Of a stretch of DNA of 22,923 nucleotides, positions 8,721 through 16,899 are shown piece by piece (the stretch's first letter is position 1; each line of letters starts with the position of its first letter). Location of the stretch: contig DATKZS010000057.1 in assembly GCA_035527835.1 (NCBI GenBank), positions 1 through 22,923 of the forward strand. The letters run 5' to 3'. This stretch comes from DATKZS01 sp035527835 [NCBI: bacterium]. Its GTDB lineage: Bacteria > RBG-13-61-14. The position numbers and the translations under genes are program-made. The notes beneath the pieces are model-generated. The model had not been told where the DNA came from, did not search any database, and was given only the letters and a program-made list of their open reading frames with translations.

Positions 8721-9683
8721 ATGACCATTGACAAAGCCAAACGCGTGTTGACCATCGAGGCCCAGGCCATTGCGGGACTGGTGGATCGGGTCAACGAGGA
8801 CTTCACGCGGGCGGTGGAGATCATCCTCGCCGGCTCGGGCAAGGTGATCGTGCTTGGGATCGGAAAGTCCGGCCTGATCGGAAGGAAGATCGCCGCCACC
8901 CTGGCCTCCACCGGGACTCCCGCCTTCTTCGTCCATCCCGCCGAGGGAGTGCACGGCGACGTCGGAATGATTGACAAGAATGACGTTGTCATCATGATTT
9001 CGTACAGCGGCGACACCGAGGAGCTGGTCAAGCTGGTCCCGGCCCTCAAGCGCCTCGGCGTCCCCATCATCGGTCTCTTCGGCAACACCGCCTCCGCCCT
9101 GGCCAAGGCCGCCGACGTGGTCATTGACGTGAGCGTCCCCGAGGAGGCCTGCCCGCTTAAGCTCGCGCCCACGGCCTCCACCACCGCCGCGCTGGCCATG
9201 GGCGACGCGCTGGCCATCGCGCTGCTCGAGCGCCGCGGCTTCACCGAGGACGACTTCGCCAAGCTCCATCCCGCCGGCGCGCTCGGCAAAAAGCTCCTCA
9301 CCCGCGTCTCCGACCTCATGCACCAAGGCCCCGCCCTGCCCAGGGTCGGGCCCGGAGCATCGCTCAAGGACGTGATCTACGAGATGAGCTCCAAGATGCT
9401 CGGACACACCGCCGTGGTCGAGGGCGAAAAACTGCTCGGCGTCATCTCCGACGGCGACCTCCGCCGCGCCATGGAAAAATCCCCCGACATCATGGACAAG
9501 AAGGCCGCCGACCTCATGACCGTAAACCCCAGGTGGATCGCCCAAGATGAGCTCGCCGCCTCCGCGCTCCTTAAAATGGAGAGCCGCTCCATCACCGCGC
9601 TGCTCGTGTGCGACGGCCCCGACGGCCAACACCTCGTCGGCATCGTCCACCTCCACGACCTGCTCAAGGCCGGGGTGGTCTAG
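8721..9683 (+). CDS. kdsD: Arabinose-5-phosphate isomerase (SIS domain plus two CBS domains)
   Basis: Interconverts ribulose-5-phosphate and arabinose-5-phosphate, the first committed step of Kdo synthesis. The N-terminal SIS domain (about residues 35-175) has VLGIGKSGLIGRKIAATLASTGTPAFF, VHGDVGMI and ISYSGDTEEL. His183 in KLHPAGALGKKLL corresponds to the catalytic His of the E. coli enzyme. Two CBS domains follow (from about residue 200 to the end), ending in GIVHLHDLLKAGVV. The 320-residue length is normal. KpsF and GutQ paralogues have the same architecture; the kdsA/kdsB context favours kdsD. The ribosome-binding site before 8721 is weak. It begins 36 bases after the antitoxin gene. Confidence 0.94.
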   Translation: MTIDKAKRVLTIEAQAIAGLVDRVNEDFTRAVEIILAGSGKVIVLGIGKSGLIGRKIAATLASTGTPAFFVHPAEGVHGDVGMIDKNDVVIMISYSGDTEELVKLVPALKRLGVPIIGLFGNTASALAKAADVVIDVSVPEEACPLKLAPTASTTAALAMGDALAIALLERRGFTEDDFAKLHPAGALGKKLLTRVSDLMHQGPALPRVGPGASLKDVIYEMSSKMLGHTAVVEGEKLLGVISDGDLRRAMEKSPDIMDKKAADLMTVNPRWIAQDELAASALLKMESRSITALLVCDGPDGQHLVGIVHLHDLLKAGVV

Positions 9684-9691
9684 GGGCCGTC

Positions 9692-9895
9692 ATGACAAAG
9701 CGCTTGCTGATTTATTCGAGCCTGATCTCCGTGATCGCGATCATGGCGGGCATCGCGGCGTTTTTTATCTCGCGCCTCATCCTGGGCGCCGGGAACATGC
9801 CCCCCGTCATCGGACTCATCACCGTCGCGATCGTTGACGTGCTGTCTTTTGTCCTTTTTAATAAAAGGATGTTTGCCGTCAAACCCCGCGATTGA
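9692..9895 (+). CDS. Small two-TM membrane protein of unknown function
   Basis: A 67-residue protein with hydrophobic segments at about residues 5-30 and 37-56 and a basic C-terminus (KRMFAVKPRD). The ATG at 9692 lies 8 bases after the kdsD stop and follows a GGGG-containing site, so it is probably co-transcribed with kdsD. A longer in-frame reading from 9608 would begin inside kdsD with an Arg/Pro-rich stretch typical of out-of-frame GC-rich sequence, and was not accepted. No family is recognised. Its position is where kdsC or LPS-transport genes often lie, but it resembles neither. Confidence 0.6.
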   Translation: MTKRLLIYSSLISVIAIMAGIAAFFISRLILGAGNMPPVIGLITVAIVDVLSFVLFNKRMFAVKPRD

Positions 9896-9930
9896 TCCTG
9901 ATTGCTCCGGGAACCGGGAAAGGCGGAAAA

Positions 9931-11307
9931 ATGAAAATCCTGCTCTGCGCCCTGCCCTTCCCAGACCTCGGCGACCCCGCGAGCTCCGCCCACTCCCGGG
10001 CCTGCCCCAACCTGGCGATCTACCTGCTCGCCGCGGTGGCCGAAGAGGCCGGCCATCAGGTCCGGGTGGTTGATCCCCTCGACTTCGAGGCGGCCTTTGA
10101 CCCGGACCGCGGGCTCAAGGAGACCATAAGCAATGTTGACGTGCTCGGCATCTCGGTCAACTCCTGCACCTGGCCCCGGGCCAAGCGCCTGCTTTCCGAG
10201 CTGGAAAACCTCAAGACCCGCCCCGTCACAGTGCTGGGAGGGCCGCACGCGTCCCTGTTCGATGAGCATATCCTGGCCGTCTCCCCCGCGGATTACGTGA
10301 TCAGGGGCGAAGGCGAGCGCGCCCTGATAGCCCTGCTGGAAAGGCTCTCCCGCGGCCTGGACGGAGAAGGCGTGCCCGGCCTGACCCGCCGGCAGGGCGC
10401 CGCGGTGCAAAGGAACACGATGCCGCCCCTGCTAACTCCGGAAGAGCTGAGCGCCCTTCCCCTGCCGCGGCTCGACCTTATGCCTTCCGGCTATTACGAA
10501 CTTATGCCGATCGAGACCTCCCGCGGCTGCCACCACGCCTGCATTTTCTGCAGCGTCACCTACCGCCGCAACTGGAGGGGCATGCCCGCCCCGATCGTCC
10601 GCGACCGTCTTGAACGCATGTCCGCGCACCTTGCAAAGACCAATCGGAAAAGTTTTTTCATCATTGACGACTGCTTCACCGGGGACCGCGGCCGGCTCAA
10701 GGAGATTGCCGGCCTGGTGCGCGGCTTCCCGCACCGCTTTGTTTTCGAGTGCCGGATCCCCGACGTGATCGCGCCGGGGATTATGGACGCCATCTCCGCC
10801 CTCCCCTTGTTGGTGATGGAGATGGGGGTCGAGTGCGGCTACCAGGAAGGGCTCGACCGGGTGCAAAAGAAGCTGCGCCTGCATGAGGTGCAGCAGGCGG
10901 CGGCCATCATCTCCGAGCGGGGACTGGGCGGACGGGCGAGGTTTTCCTTTATCATGGGCCTGCCCTGGGAGAGCAAAAAGGAAATCTTCAAGACCCTCGA
11001 GTTCGCCTTCAAGCTCACCGGCGGGATCGGCGCGAGACTGGCCGCGAACTGGCTCACCCTGTTCCCCGGATCGGCGATCTGGCGCCGGCGGGAGGAGTGG
11101 GGCATTGAGATGGATGAGGCTGATTACGACCGCCACGGGTGGTGGGCCGACCGCGAGGTATTCAGAAAATGCCACCCCCGCCTGGACATGAAAAAGGACA
11201 TCGCGGACATCAAAATCTATGCCCTGATGCTGGCCCGGCTCTTCCCGGCCATCCGCCACGAATGGTGGATCAAGGACCTGTTGCCCCCGTCGCCCTCTGG
11301 CGGCTGA
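9931..11307 (+). CDS. B12-binding-type radical SAM protein
   Basis: A 458-residue protein. The N-terminal about 160 residues have the Rossmann-like cobalamin-binding pattern of this class (MKILLCALPFPDLGDP, SVNSCTWPRAKRLL, VLGGPHASLFDEHIL, YVIRGEGERAL). The radical SAM core follows, with the [4Fe-4S] motif CxxxCxxC at C200, C204 and C207 in SRGCHHACIFC, then FFIIDDCFTGD and MEMGVECGYQEGLDRVQKKL. The start at 9931 (MKILLCAL) is preferred over an in-frame TTG at 9892 that overlaps the previous gene. The class includes methylases, cyclases and C-C-bond-forming enzymes; the substrate is unknown. It lies 35 bases after the small membrane protein gene and is the last plus-strand gene, convergent with the lipid-kinase gene 37 bases away. 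Confidence 0.88.
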   Translation: MKILLCALPFPDLGDPASSAHSRACPNLAIYLLAAVAEEAGHQVRVVDPLDFEAAFDPDRGLKETISNVDVLGISVNSCTWPRAKRLLSELENLKTRPVTVLGGPHASLFDEHILAVSPADYVIRGEGERALIALLERLSRGLDGEGVPGLTRRQGAAVQRNTMPPLLTPEELSALPLPRLDLMPSGYYELMPIETSRGCHHACIFCSVTYRRNWRGMPAPIVRDRLERMSAHLAKTNRKSFFIIDDCFTGDRGRLKEIAGLVRGFPHRFVFECRIPDVIAPGIMDAISALPLLVMEMGVECGYQEGLDRVQKKLRLHEVQQAAAIISERGLGGRARFSFIMGLPWESKKEIFKTLEFAFKLTGGIGARLAANWLTLFPGSAIWRRREEWGIEMDEADYDRHGWWADREVFRKCHPRLDMKKDIADIKIYALMLARLFPAIRHEWWIKDLLPPSPSGG

Positions 11308-11344
11308 CCCGGCGATTCCGCCCAGGATGAACGGCGGCCGGACG

Positions 11345-12271
11345 CTACGGCCTCTTCACCCGCAGCGCGCAAGGAAGCACCTCGAAAGTGGCCGGCAGCG
11401 TGCCGGGCTGTTCGCCGTCAACGTCGAGGAGGACGCGCTCCGAGGACGTGGCCTCGACCCTGCGCGCGCGCTGGATCTCGACCTTGGGCAGGCCCAGGTG
11501 CCCGCCCTTGTAGATCGTGCTCATGAGCTTGAACTGCTCGAAAAAGCTGAAGTCGCCGAGGACCGCGAAATCGAGGAGTCCGTCGTCCACCGCCGCGTCC
11601 GGCGCCACCCGCATCCCGGCCCCGAAGTACTGCCCGTTCGACGCGGCCGCCAGGAAAATTTTGCGCTCGAACGGCTCGCCCCCGTCCACCCGGAACGTCA
11701 CCGCCTTGTTCTTGTAAGCGAGCGAGCCCCAGAACGACGCCCACAAGAAGCTCGCCTTGCCGCCCAGCGCCTTGCTGGTCCGGTTCACCCGCTCGTCAAC
11801 CTCGCCGCCGACCCCGAAGCTCGCGATGTTGATGAAGTAACGCGATACGTCCCGGCCCGAGTGGTCGCGGAGCGTCATCCGCCCCACGTCGGTGGGCTTG
11901 GCCGCCAGCCCCGGCAGCATCGGCACCGACTCGCGGAAATCGCGCGGGATCTGGAGCGTCTTGATCAGGTCCGAGCCCGTGCCCGAGCACACCACCGCGA
12001 ACACCGCCTCCGGATTGACCGGCTTGCCGCCCTCGAAAAAACCGTTCACCACCTCGTTGTTGGTCCCGTCGCCGCCCACGCTCACGATCAGCTCGTGCCC
12101 GGCCTTGAGCGCCGCCCGCGCCAGCTCGCACGCGTGCCACCGCCGCTCCGTGAACCCCGCCTCGATCTCACCGAACGCCCGCTGGGCCAGCTCCTTGATC
12201 TCCGGCCACGCCTTCCCCGTCCGCCCGTTGGCCGAGCGGGGGTTCACCACGAAATACGCTCTGCTTCCCAT
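11345..12271 (-). CDS. Diacylglycerol kinase-family lipid kinase
   Basis: A 308-residue protein of the DagK/YegS/sphingosine-kinase catalytic family, which phosphorylates diacylglycerol or related lipids with ATP. Visible features are the N-terminal VVNPRSANGRTGK, the nucleotide-binding VSVGGDGTNNEVVNG (GGDGT at 66-70), SGTGSD at 96-101 in place of the usual PxGTxND, FINIASFGVGGEVDERV, and the C-terminal VDGEQPGTLPATFEVLPCALRV. AGGAG lies 7 bases before the ATG. The substrate (diacylglycerol, phosphatidylglycerol, undecaprenol or other) cannot be told. It lies 125 bases after pepA in the same direction, separated by a palindromic element. Confidence 0.9.
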   Translation of the reverse strand: MGSRAYFVVNPRSANGRTGKAWPEIKELAQRAFGEIEAGFTERRWHACELARAALKAGHELIVSVGGDGTNNEVVNGFFEGGKPVNPEAVFAVVCSGTGSDLIKTLQIPRDFRESVPMLPGLAAKPTDVGRMTLRDHSGRDVSRYFINIASFGVGGEVDERVNRTSKALGGKASFLWASFWGSLAYKNKAVTFRVDGGEPFERKIFLAAASNGQYFGAGMRVAPDAAVDDGLLDFAVLGDFSFFEQFKLMSTIYKGGHLGLPKVEIQRARRVEATSSERVLLDVDGEQPGTLPATFEVLPCALRVKRP

Positions 12272-12294
12272 GTTCTGCTCCTGAAGAAATAAGA

Positions 12295-12365
12295 AACAAG
12301 GATGTCAAGGATATTAAGGATAATATAATTTTTCCCTTATCCTGACTATCCTGTATATCCTTGTT
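12295..12365. repeat. Palindromic intergenic hairpin with 9-nt-period arms
   Basis: Arms 12295-12323 and 12337-12365 are inverted copies with a few mismatches around a 13-base loop. Each arm has units of the type caaggatat or atatccttg. The sequence closely resembles the hairpin at 138-208: both arms begin aacaagga and end tccttgtt. It lies between pepA and the lipid-kinase gene, both read on the minus strand. Confidence 0.85.
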
Positions 12366-12396
12366 AAATTCTCTTCCTCTTTTATTCGTGGCCGGC

Positions 12397-13893
12397 CTAG
12401 CGCATCCCCTCCAGCAACCGGATCAACAGCCTGGTCCCCTTGCCCGACGGGCCCGGCGCCAGGTAGGCCCCGTTCTTCACCGTCCACGCCACCGACGCGA
12501 TGTCCAGGTGCGCCCACGCCGTCTTGCCCACGAACTGCTTCAGGAACACGCCGCCCACGATGGTGCCGGCCTCCCGCCGGGTGGAGGTGTTGATCATGTC
12601 CGCGATCTGCGACTCGATCAGCTCGTCGTACTCGTCCCACAGCGGCAGCAGCCAGGTGCGCTCGCCCGAGGCCAGCGCCGCCGCGCCCACCTTGGCCAGC
12701 AGCTCCTCGTTGTTGCCCATCAGCCCGATGGCCTGGCTCCCGAGAGCGATGGTGCACGCGCCCGTCAGCGTCGCCAGGTCCACGATGCCGAATCGGGACT
12801 TAAGCGTGGTCGCGTAATGCAGCGCGTCCGCCAGCACCAGCCGGCCCTCCGCGTCCGTGTTCTTCACCTCCACCGTCAGACCCGACGCCGTCCGGATGAT
12901 GTCGCCCGGACGCTGCGCCCCCCCGCCCGGAAGGTTCTCGGCCAGCGCCATCACCGCCGTCACGTTCACCTTGAGCCGAAGACGCGCCGCCGCCGCCGTC
13001 GCCGCCAGCACGTCCGCCGCCCCCGACATGTCGTCCTTCATCTCGTCCATCTTTGGGCCCGGCTTCAGCGAGATGCCGCCGGAGTCGAACGTGATGCCCT
13101 TGCCCACCAGCACCAGGTCCGGCTTGTCCCTCCTCGTGCCCCGGTACCTCACCGCCACCAGCCGCGGCGGATGGTGGCTGCCCTGGCCCACCGCCAGGAT
13201 CGCGTTCATCCCCGCCCGCTTCAGCGCCCGCTCGTCCCACACCTTGATCGCCAGCTTGTGCTTCCGCGCCACCGCCTTGGCCTCCCGCGCGAAGTCCTCG
13301 GGAGTAAGGTCGCCCCCCGGGCGGTTCACCAGGTCGCGCGCGAAGCACTGAGCCTCACCGCTCACCACTCCCCTCTCGATCCCGCGCGCCAGCATCCGCG
13401 GCTCGCCGTAGAGCGCGAGCAGCGCCGCCGGGCCCGGCTTCGGGTCCCGCGTCTTGTAATCGGTGTAGCGGTAGTTCCGCGCCATCGCGCCCTCCACGAA
13501 CGAGCGCGTAACGTCATCCACCGTGATCCCCGCCTTGCCATGTTCGCACATCTCCGCGTGGCACTTCATCCCCTTGCCCTTGTTCAACGCCCCGATGAAC
13601 AGGCCTCCCGCGCGCCGGTAGTCCTCCAAGTCCAGCTTGTCCCGCGCCCCGAGACCGATCAGCACTATCAGCCCGAACGAAGACGACTTGCCCGCCGCGA
13701 TCTTCTCCACCTCGTCCTTCTTGCCCTTGAAACCCTGCCCGATCACCCGGCTCACCGCGCCGTGCGTGGCCTGGTCCGCCGCCCGCGCCGCCGCCGACAG
13801 CCTGAGCTCCCCCTCCACGAACATCAGCCCCAGCGCGTCGCACTTCGTCTTGCGGATGTCTCCCTTCCCCAGCGCCACCTTCATCAGGTTCAT
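12397..13893 (-). CDS. pepA: Leucyl aminopeptidase (M17 family)
   Basis: A 498-residue cytoplasmic two-metal aminopeptidase that removes N-terminal residues from peptides. The catalytic C-terminal domain has metal ligands K265, D270, D288, D347 and E349 and catalytic K277 and R351. All are exactly 5 residues below the E. coli PepA positions (K270, D275, D293, D352, E354; K282, R356), and the signature NTDAEGRLVLADAL is intact. The N-terminal macro-like domain is present but more diverged. GGAGGGAG lies a few bases before the ATG. The ATG overlaps the stop of the RACo-like gene by 4 bases (ATGA), so the two are translationally coupled despite having no known functional link. Confidence 0.97.
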   Translation of the reverse strand: MNLMKVALGKGDIRKTKCDALGLMFVEGELRLSAAARAADQATHGAVSRVIGQGFKGKKDEVEKIAAGKSSSFGLIVLIGLGARDKLDLEDYRRAGGLFIGALNKGKGMKCHAEMCEHGKAGITVDDVTRSFVEGAMARNYRYTDYKTRDPKPGPAALLALYGEPRMLARGIERGVVSGEAQCFARDLVNRPGGDLTPEDFAREAKAVARKHKLAIKVWDERALKRAGMNAILAVGQGSHHPPRLVAVRYRGTRRDKPDLVLVGKGITFDSGGISLKPGPKMDEMKDDMSGAADVLAATAAAARLRLKVNVTAVMALAENLPGGGAQRPGDIIRTASGLTVEVKNTDAEGRLVLADALHYATTLKSRFGIVDLATLTGACTIALGSQAIGLMGNNEELLAKVGAAALASGERTWLLPLWDEYDELIESQIADMINTSTRREAGTIVGGVFLKQFVGKTAWAHLDIASVAWTVKNGAYLAPGPSGKGTRLLIRLLEGMR

Positions 13894-15485
13894 AAAACTC
13901 CCTCCTTCATTATTGATCTTTCCGGCCCGGCCATGACCGCGTGCTCTTGGGCCAGGACCATGTGCGAAATATAGCGGTCCATGAAGCCGGGGTCGAGGTT
14001 CAGCTCCACGTGCTCGACTTGGGCCCCGAGCTCCAGCGCCCGCGCGAAGTTCTCCGCGTCCAGCATCATGGCCGCGCCCATGCCCGCGCCGTTGGCGATC
14101 GAATGGATGCGGCCCCGCGGCGCCCCCGGCAATACCCCCAGCGCCAGCAGGTCATCCGGATCAAGCCGGCCGCCGAAGCTCCCCGTCAGAATGATCCGGT
14201 CAAGCTCCGAGGCCCGGAGCCGCCCCCTCCGCAACAACACCTCCACCGCCGCCCGCACCGCCGCCTTGGCCTTCTGCAGCTCCCGCACGTCGGTCTGCGT
14301 GATGAAGACGTCAGCGCCGAGCGCCACCCGCTTCACGCCATCCTTGATGATAACCGGGGGCGCCGCGCCGCTTGCTTCTCCCATCCGTCCCGACGGCTCG
14401 ATCACGCCGAGCTCGACGAGCGCGCGGACCGCCGAGAGCAGGCCCGAGCCCGCAAGCCCCCGCGCCGCGCCGCCGCCCACCGTGGTGAGCTTGAACGCGC
14501 CGCCCTCCCATTGCGCCGCCGTCACCGCTCCCGCCGACGCCCTCATGCCGCAGCTTATGTTCACGCCCTCGAACGCCGGGCCCGCGGCCGTGCTCGCCAC
14601 CAGGGTCTTCCCGCGCGTTGCGAGCATGACCTCGCCGTTGGTCCCGAGGTCCAGCGCCAGCGCGTTCTCGCCGTCGCGGCCCAGACCGAAATAAAGCAGG
14701 CACGCCAGCGGGTCCGAGCCGGCAAAGCCGCCGAGCAGAGGCGGGAAACGCACATCTTCGATCGCCGGAAACAGTTCCGTGAGCGGCCCCGTCCCCGCGT
14801 CCACCGCGCCGAGCGCGTGCGGAGTGAACGGCGAGCGCAGCAGCGTGTCCACCGGCAGGCCCAGCATCAGGTGGTGCATGGCCGAGTTGCCCACCACCAC
14901 CGCCCGCGTCACCCGCCCGCGCGTCCGCTCCGAGAGCCCGAGCCCGGCCGCGGCCTCCACCGCGCTCGACCAGGCCGCGTCCGCGAGCCCGCCCGCCCGC
15001 TCCTGCGCGAGCATCCGGCCCATCACCTCCGCCCCGTAACGGGCCTGCCGGTTCAGCACCGCGTTGCCCGCATAAACCTTTCCGTCATCGAGTCCGGAGA
15101 TGAAAGCCGCCACCGTGGTCGTCCCCAGATCAATCGCCAGCCCGAATTCTCCGCCCACCGTCTCCAGGTCCACGCCGGTGGAGAAGGTCTTGTCGGTGCT
15201 CACCGCGGCCGCATCCAGCTCCACCGCCGCGTTTCCTTGAACGCGCGTCTGGCAGGCCAGCCGCGTCCCCGCCGCGCGCTCGCGCTCCGAGAGATTCTTC
15301 AGCTCGCACGCGGAAACCCCCGAGAGCCCGCCATCGGCCCGCACCCGGCACTTGCCGCAGGTGCCCCGGCCCCCGCACGGCCGGTCCAGCATCACCCCCG
15401 CGGAAAGGATCACGTCGTCCAGCCGCGCGCCTTCATCGCACGCGATACCGGTCACGCCCGCTCCCGTCTTGATTGTGATCTTCAT
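13890..15485 (-). CDS. RACo-like [2Fe-2S] ferredoxin / ASKHA-domain protein (DUF4445)
   Basis: A 531-residue protein resembling reductive activators of corrinoid proteins, which use ATP and a 2Fe-2S centre to reduce an inactive cob(II)amide to cob(I)amide. The N-terminal plant-type ferredoxin domain has C37, C43, C46 and C78 (CX5CX2CX31C) in DRPCGGRGTCGKCRV and LACQ. Next comes an ASKHA ATPase region starting at AIDLGTTTVAAF (117-128), with a second phosphate-binding segment ALDLGTNGEVML and the conserved NISCGMRASAGA. The C-terminus contains ILTGSFGGRLDPDDLLALG and SIANGAGMGAAMMLD. There is no Shine-Dalgarno site before the ATG, and the leader may be very short. No corrinoid methyltransferase is visible nearby, but cobalamin-type radical SAM genes flank it. 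Confidence 0.88.
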   Translation of the reverse strand: MKITIKTGAGVTGIACDEGARLDDVILSAGVMLDRPCGGRGTCGKCRVRADGGLSGVSACELKNLSERERAAGTRLACQTRVQGNAAVELDAAAVSTDKTFSTGVDLETVGGEFGLAIDLGTTTVAAFISGLDDGKVYAGNAVLNRQARYGAEVMGRMLAQERAGGLADAAWSSAVEAAAGLGLSERTRGRVTRAVVVGNSAMHHLMLGLPVDTLLRSPFTPHALGAVDAGTGPLTELFPAIEDVRFPPLLGGFAGSDPLACLLYFGLGRDGENALALDLGTNGEVMLATRGKTLVASTAAGPAFEGVNISCGMRASAGAVTAAQWEGGAFKLTTVGGGAARGLAGSGLLSAVRALVELGVIEPSGRMGEASGAAPPVIIKDGVKRVALGADVFITQTDVRELQKAKAAVRAAVEVLLRRGRLRASELDRIILTGSFGGRLDPDDLLALGVLPGAPRGRIHSIANGAGMGAAMMLDAENFARALELGAQVEHVELNLDPGFMDRYISHMVLAQEHAVMAGPERSIMKEGVL

Positions 15486-15503
15486 GATCGTGGGTAAAAT
15501 ATT

Positions 15504-15532
15504 ATTTTAAGCCATCCGTGTCGCCCGTTCAA
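15504..15532 (-). promoter_or_regulatory. Possible sigma-70-type promoter for the RACo-like gene
   Basis: On the minus strand TTGAAC (15532-15527) is followed after 17 bases by TAAAAT (15509-15504), in the only AT-rich gap of this gene block. The predicted transcript would start about 12 bases before the ATG at 15485. The -35 element overlaps the last codons of the upstream radical SAM gene. It would separate the RACo-like/pepA pair from the radical SAM/glycosyltransferase genes. Confidence 0.4.
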
Positions 15533-16899
15533 AGGTTTTTCCGGATCAGCTCGAGCCCCTCTCCCGCCTCGGCCAAAAACTCCGCGAGCGAGCGCACCGA
15601 GAGCGAGCGCCGCGCCAGGTAGCGCGGACGAAGATAAAAATCCCGGATCGCCCGCCGCTTCAAACGCGCCACGTCCTCCCGCGACAAGGCCCGCGTCCGC
15701 ATCGCCACCACGCCGCCGCCCTGGTCCGGGTCAACGCCCGCCGCCGCGAGCCCCTCCGCCTCCGCGATCCTCTGAAGCAACGTCCCTCCCCGCGGCACCG
15801 CCACGTTATAAGAGACGAAGTCCGGGTCCAGCTCGCGCGCGAGCCGCATGTCGGCCGCGAGCGATTCCTCCGTGTCCTCCGGCAGCCCGATAATAAAAGT
15901 CGCCACCGTCCGCACCTTCATCCGCCGGCAGCGCGCGAACCCATCCTTCACCCGCTCCAACGACAGTCCCTTGTGATACGACTTCAAGGCCGCCGCGTCC
16001 GCCGTCTCCACCCCCATGATCACCGTGTGGCAGCCCGCGCCCTTCATGGCCGCGAGCAGCGCGTCGTCGAGCAGGTCGGCGCGGGTGAAGGTGGTGAACC
16101 CCGCCGGCGCCTCCCGCCCCAGCCGGGCGCACAGCTCGAGCGAGCGCTCCCGCGACGCCCCGAAGCACTGGTCGGTCACGAACAGCTCGGCCACGCCCCG
16201 CTCCTTGAGCCACTTCCACTCCGCCGCCACCTCCGCCTCCGGCCGCATCCGATAGCCCAGGCCCGCCATCACGCAGAACCCGCACTTGAACGGGCACCCG
16301 AAATCCGTGAGCACCGTCGCGAACCGCCGGCCCCGCGCGAAGCTGAAACGATACCCGTCGTGCCCGAACAATTCATGGCGCGGCCGGCCCAGTAAAAACT
16401 CGGAGGGCGGCGCCGGGTCGAGTCCGCCGATGATCTCATCGCCCTTCCTCGCCATCAGGTCCGGCCCGGGCGCGCCCGTGTCCAGGTACGTCGCCAGTCC
16501 CTCGGAAACGAAGCACAGCAGGGCCCCGCTGATAAAGGGGTGCGCGCGGAGCCATTTTTCAGGGTCGTCCAGAAACACCTCGCCGGTGATGAAGATCGGC
16601 GCCGGGGACCGCCCCGCGAGCGCGGCGTAAAATTCCCGGTCCTGCGTGTCCGAGACCGCGCCCCACAAGCCGAGCACCGCGTCGGGCCGGATGCGCTCGA
16701 GCTCCGCGAAACACGCCTCCCGCGTCATGCGCCGCGCCACCGCGTCCACGGCCGCGAGCTCGTGCGCTTGCGCCAGCACCCCGCTTTGCATGAGCAGGTC
16801 AATGGGCTGGAACAGGTAATTGGATTTGGTGCTCTTGGAGCAGTAGTAGTCGCGGATCACGATGCCCCGCGCGGGCGGGTTGAGCAGCAGGACCTTCAT
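15529..16899 (-). CDS. Radical SAM protein with a diverged B12-binding-like N-terminus
   Basis: A 456-residue protein. The N-terminus (MKVLLLNPPARG) looks like the cobalamin-binding domain class, but the usual GGxHxS/T segment is replaced by FITGEVFLDDP, so cobalamin binding is uncertain. The [4Fe-4S]/SAM motif is C202, C206 and C209 in TDFGCPFKCGFC. The core continues with FVTDQCFGASRERSLELC, VIMGVETADAAALKSYHKG and ATFIIGLPEDTEES. The C-terminal tail (RRAIRDFYLRPRYLARR) resembles that of the radical SAM protein at 18110-19522. The start at 16899 overlaps the stop of the GT9 gene (ATGA) and has GGAG 6 bases upstream; an in-frame extension to 17019 would lie inside the GT9 gene. The substrate is unknown. 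Confidence 0.87.
   Translation of the reverse strand: MKVLLLNPPARGIVIRDYYCSKSTKSNYLFQPIDLLMQSGVLAQAHELAAVDAVARRMTREACFAELERIRPDAVLGLWGAVSDTQDREFYAALAGRSPAPIFITGEVFLDDPEKWLRAHPFISGALLCFVSEGLATYLDTGAPGPDLMARKGDEIIGGLDPAPPSEFLLGRPRHELFGHDGYRFSFARGRRFATVLTDFGCPFKCGFCVMAGLGYRMRPEAEVAAEWKWLKERGVAELFVTDQCFGASRERSLELCARLGREAPAGFTTFTRADLLDDALLAAMKGAGCHTVIMGVETADAAALKSYHKGLSLERVKDGFARCRRMKVRTVATFIIGLPEDTEESLAADMRLARELDPDFVSYNVAVPRGGTLLQRIAEAEGLAAAGVDPDQGGGVVAMRTRALSREDVARLKRRAIRDFYLRPRYLARRSLSVRSLAEFLAEAGEGLELIRKNL

Noticed and set aside
11299-11322. Hairpin between the convergent genes ending at 11307 and 11345 as a bidirectional terminator
   Set aside because: Only a 5-bp GGCGG/CCGCC stem with a 14-base loop and no T-runs; too weak to call.
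12361-15497. Two plus-strand open frames of more than 500 codons (12361-13974 and 13941-15497)
   Set aside because: They are antisense to pepA and the RACo-like gene, whose catalytic residues are intact. Their translations are Arg/His/Pro-rich with no recognisable motif.
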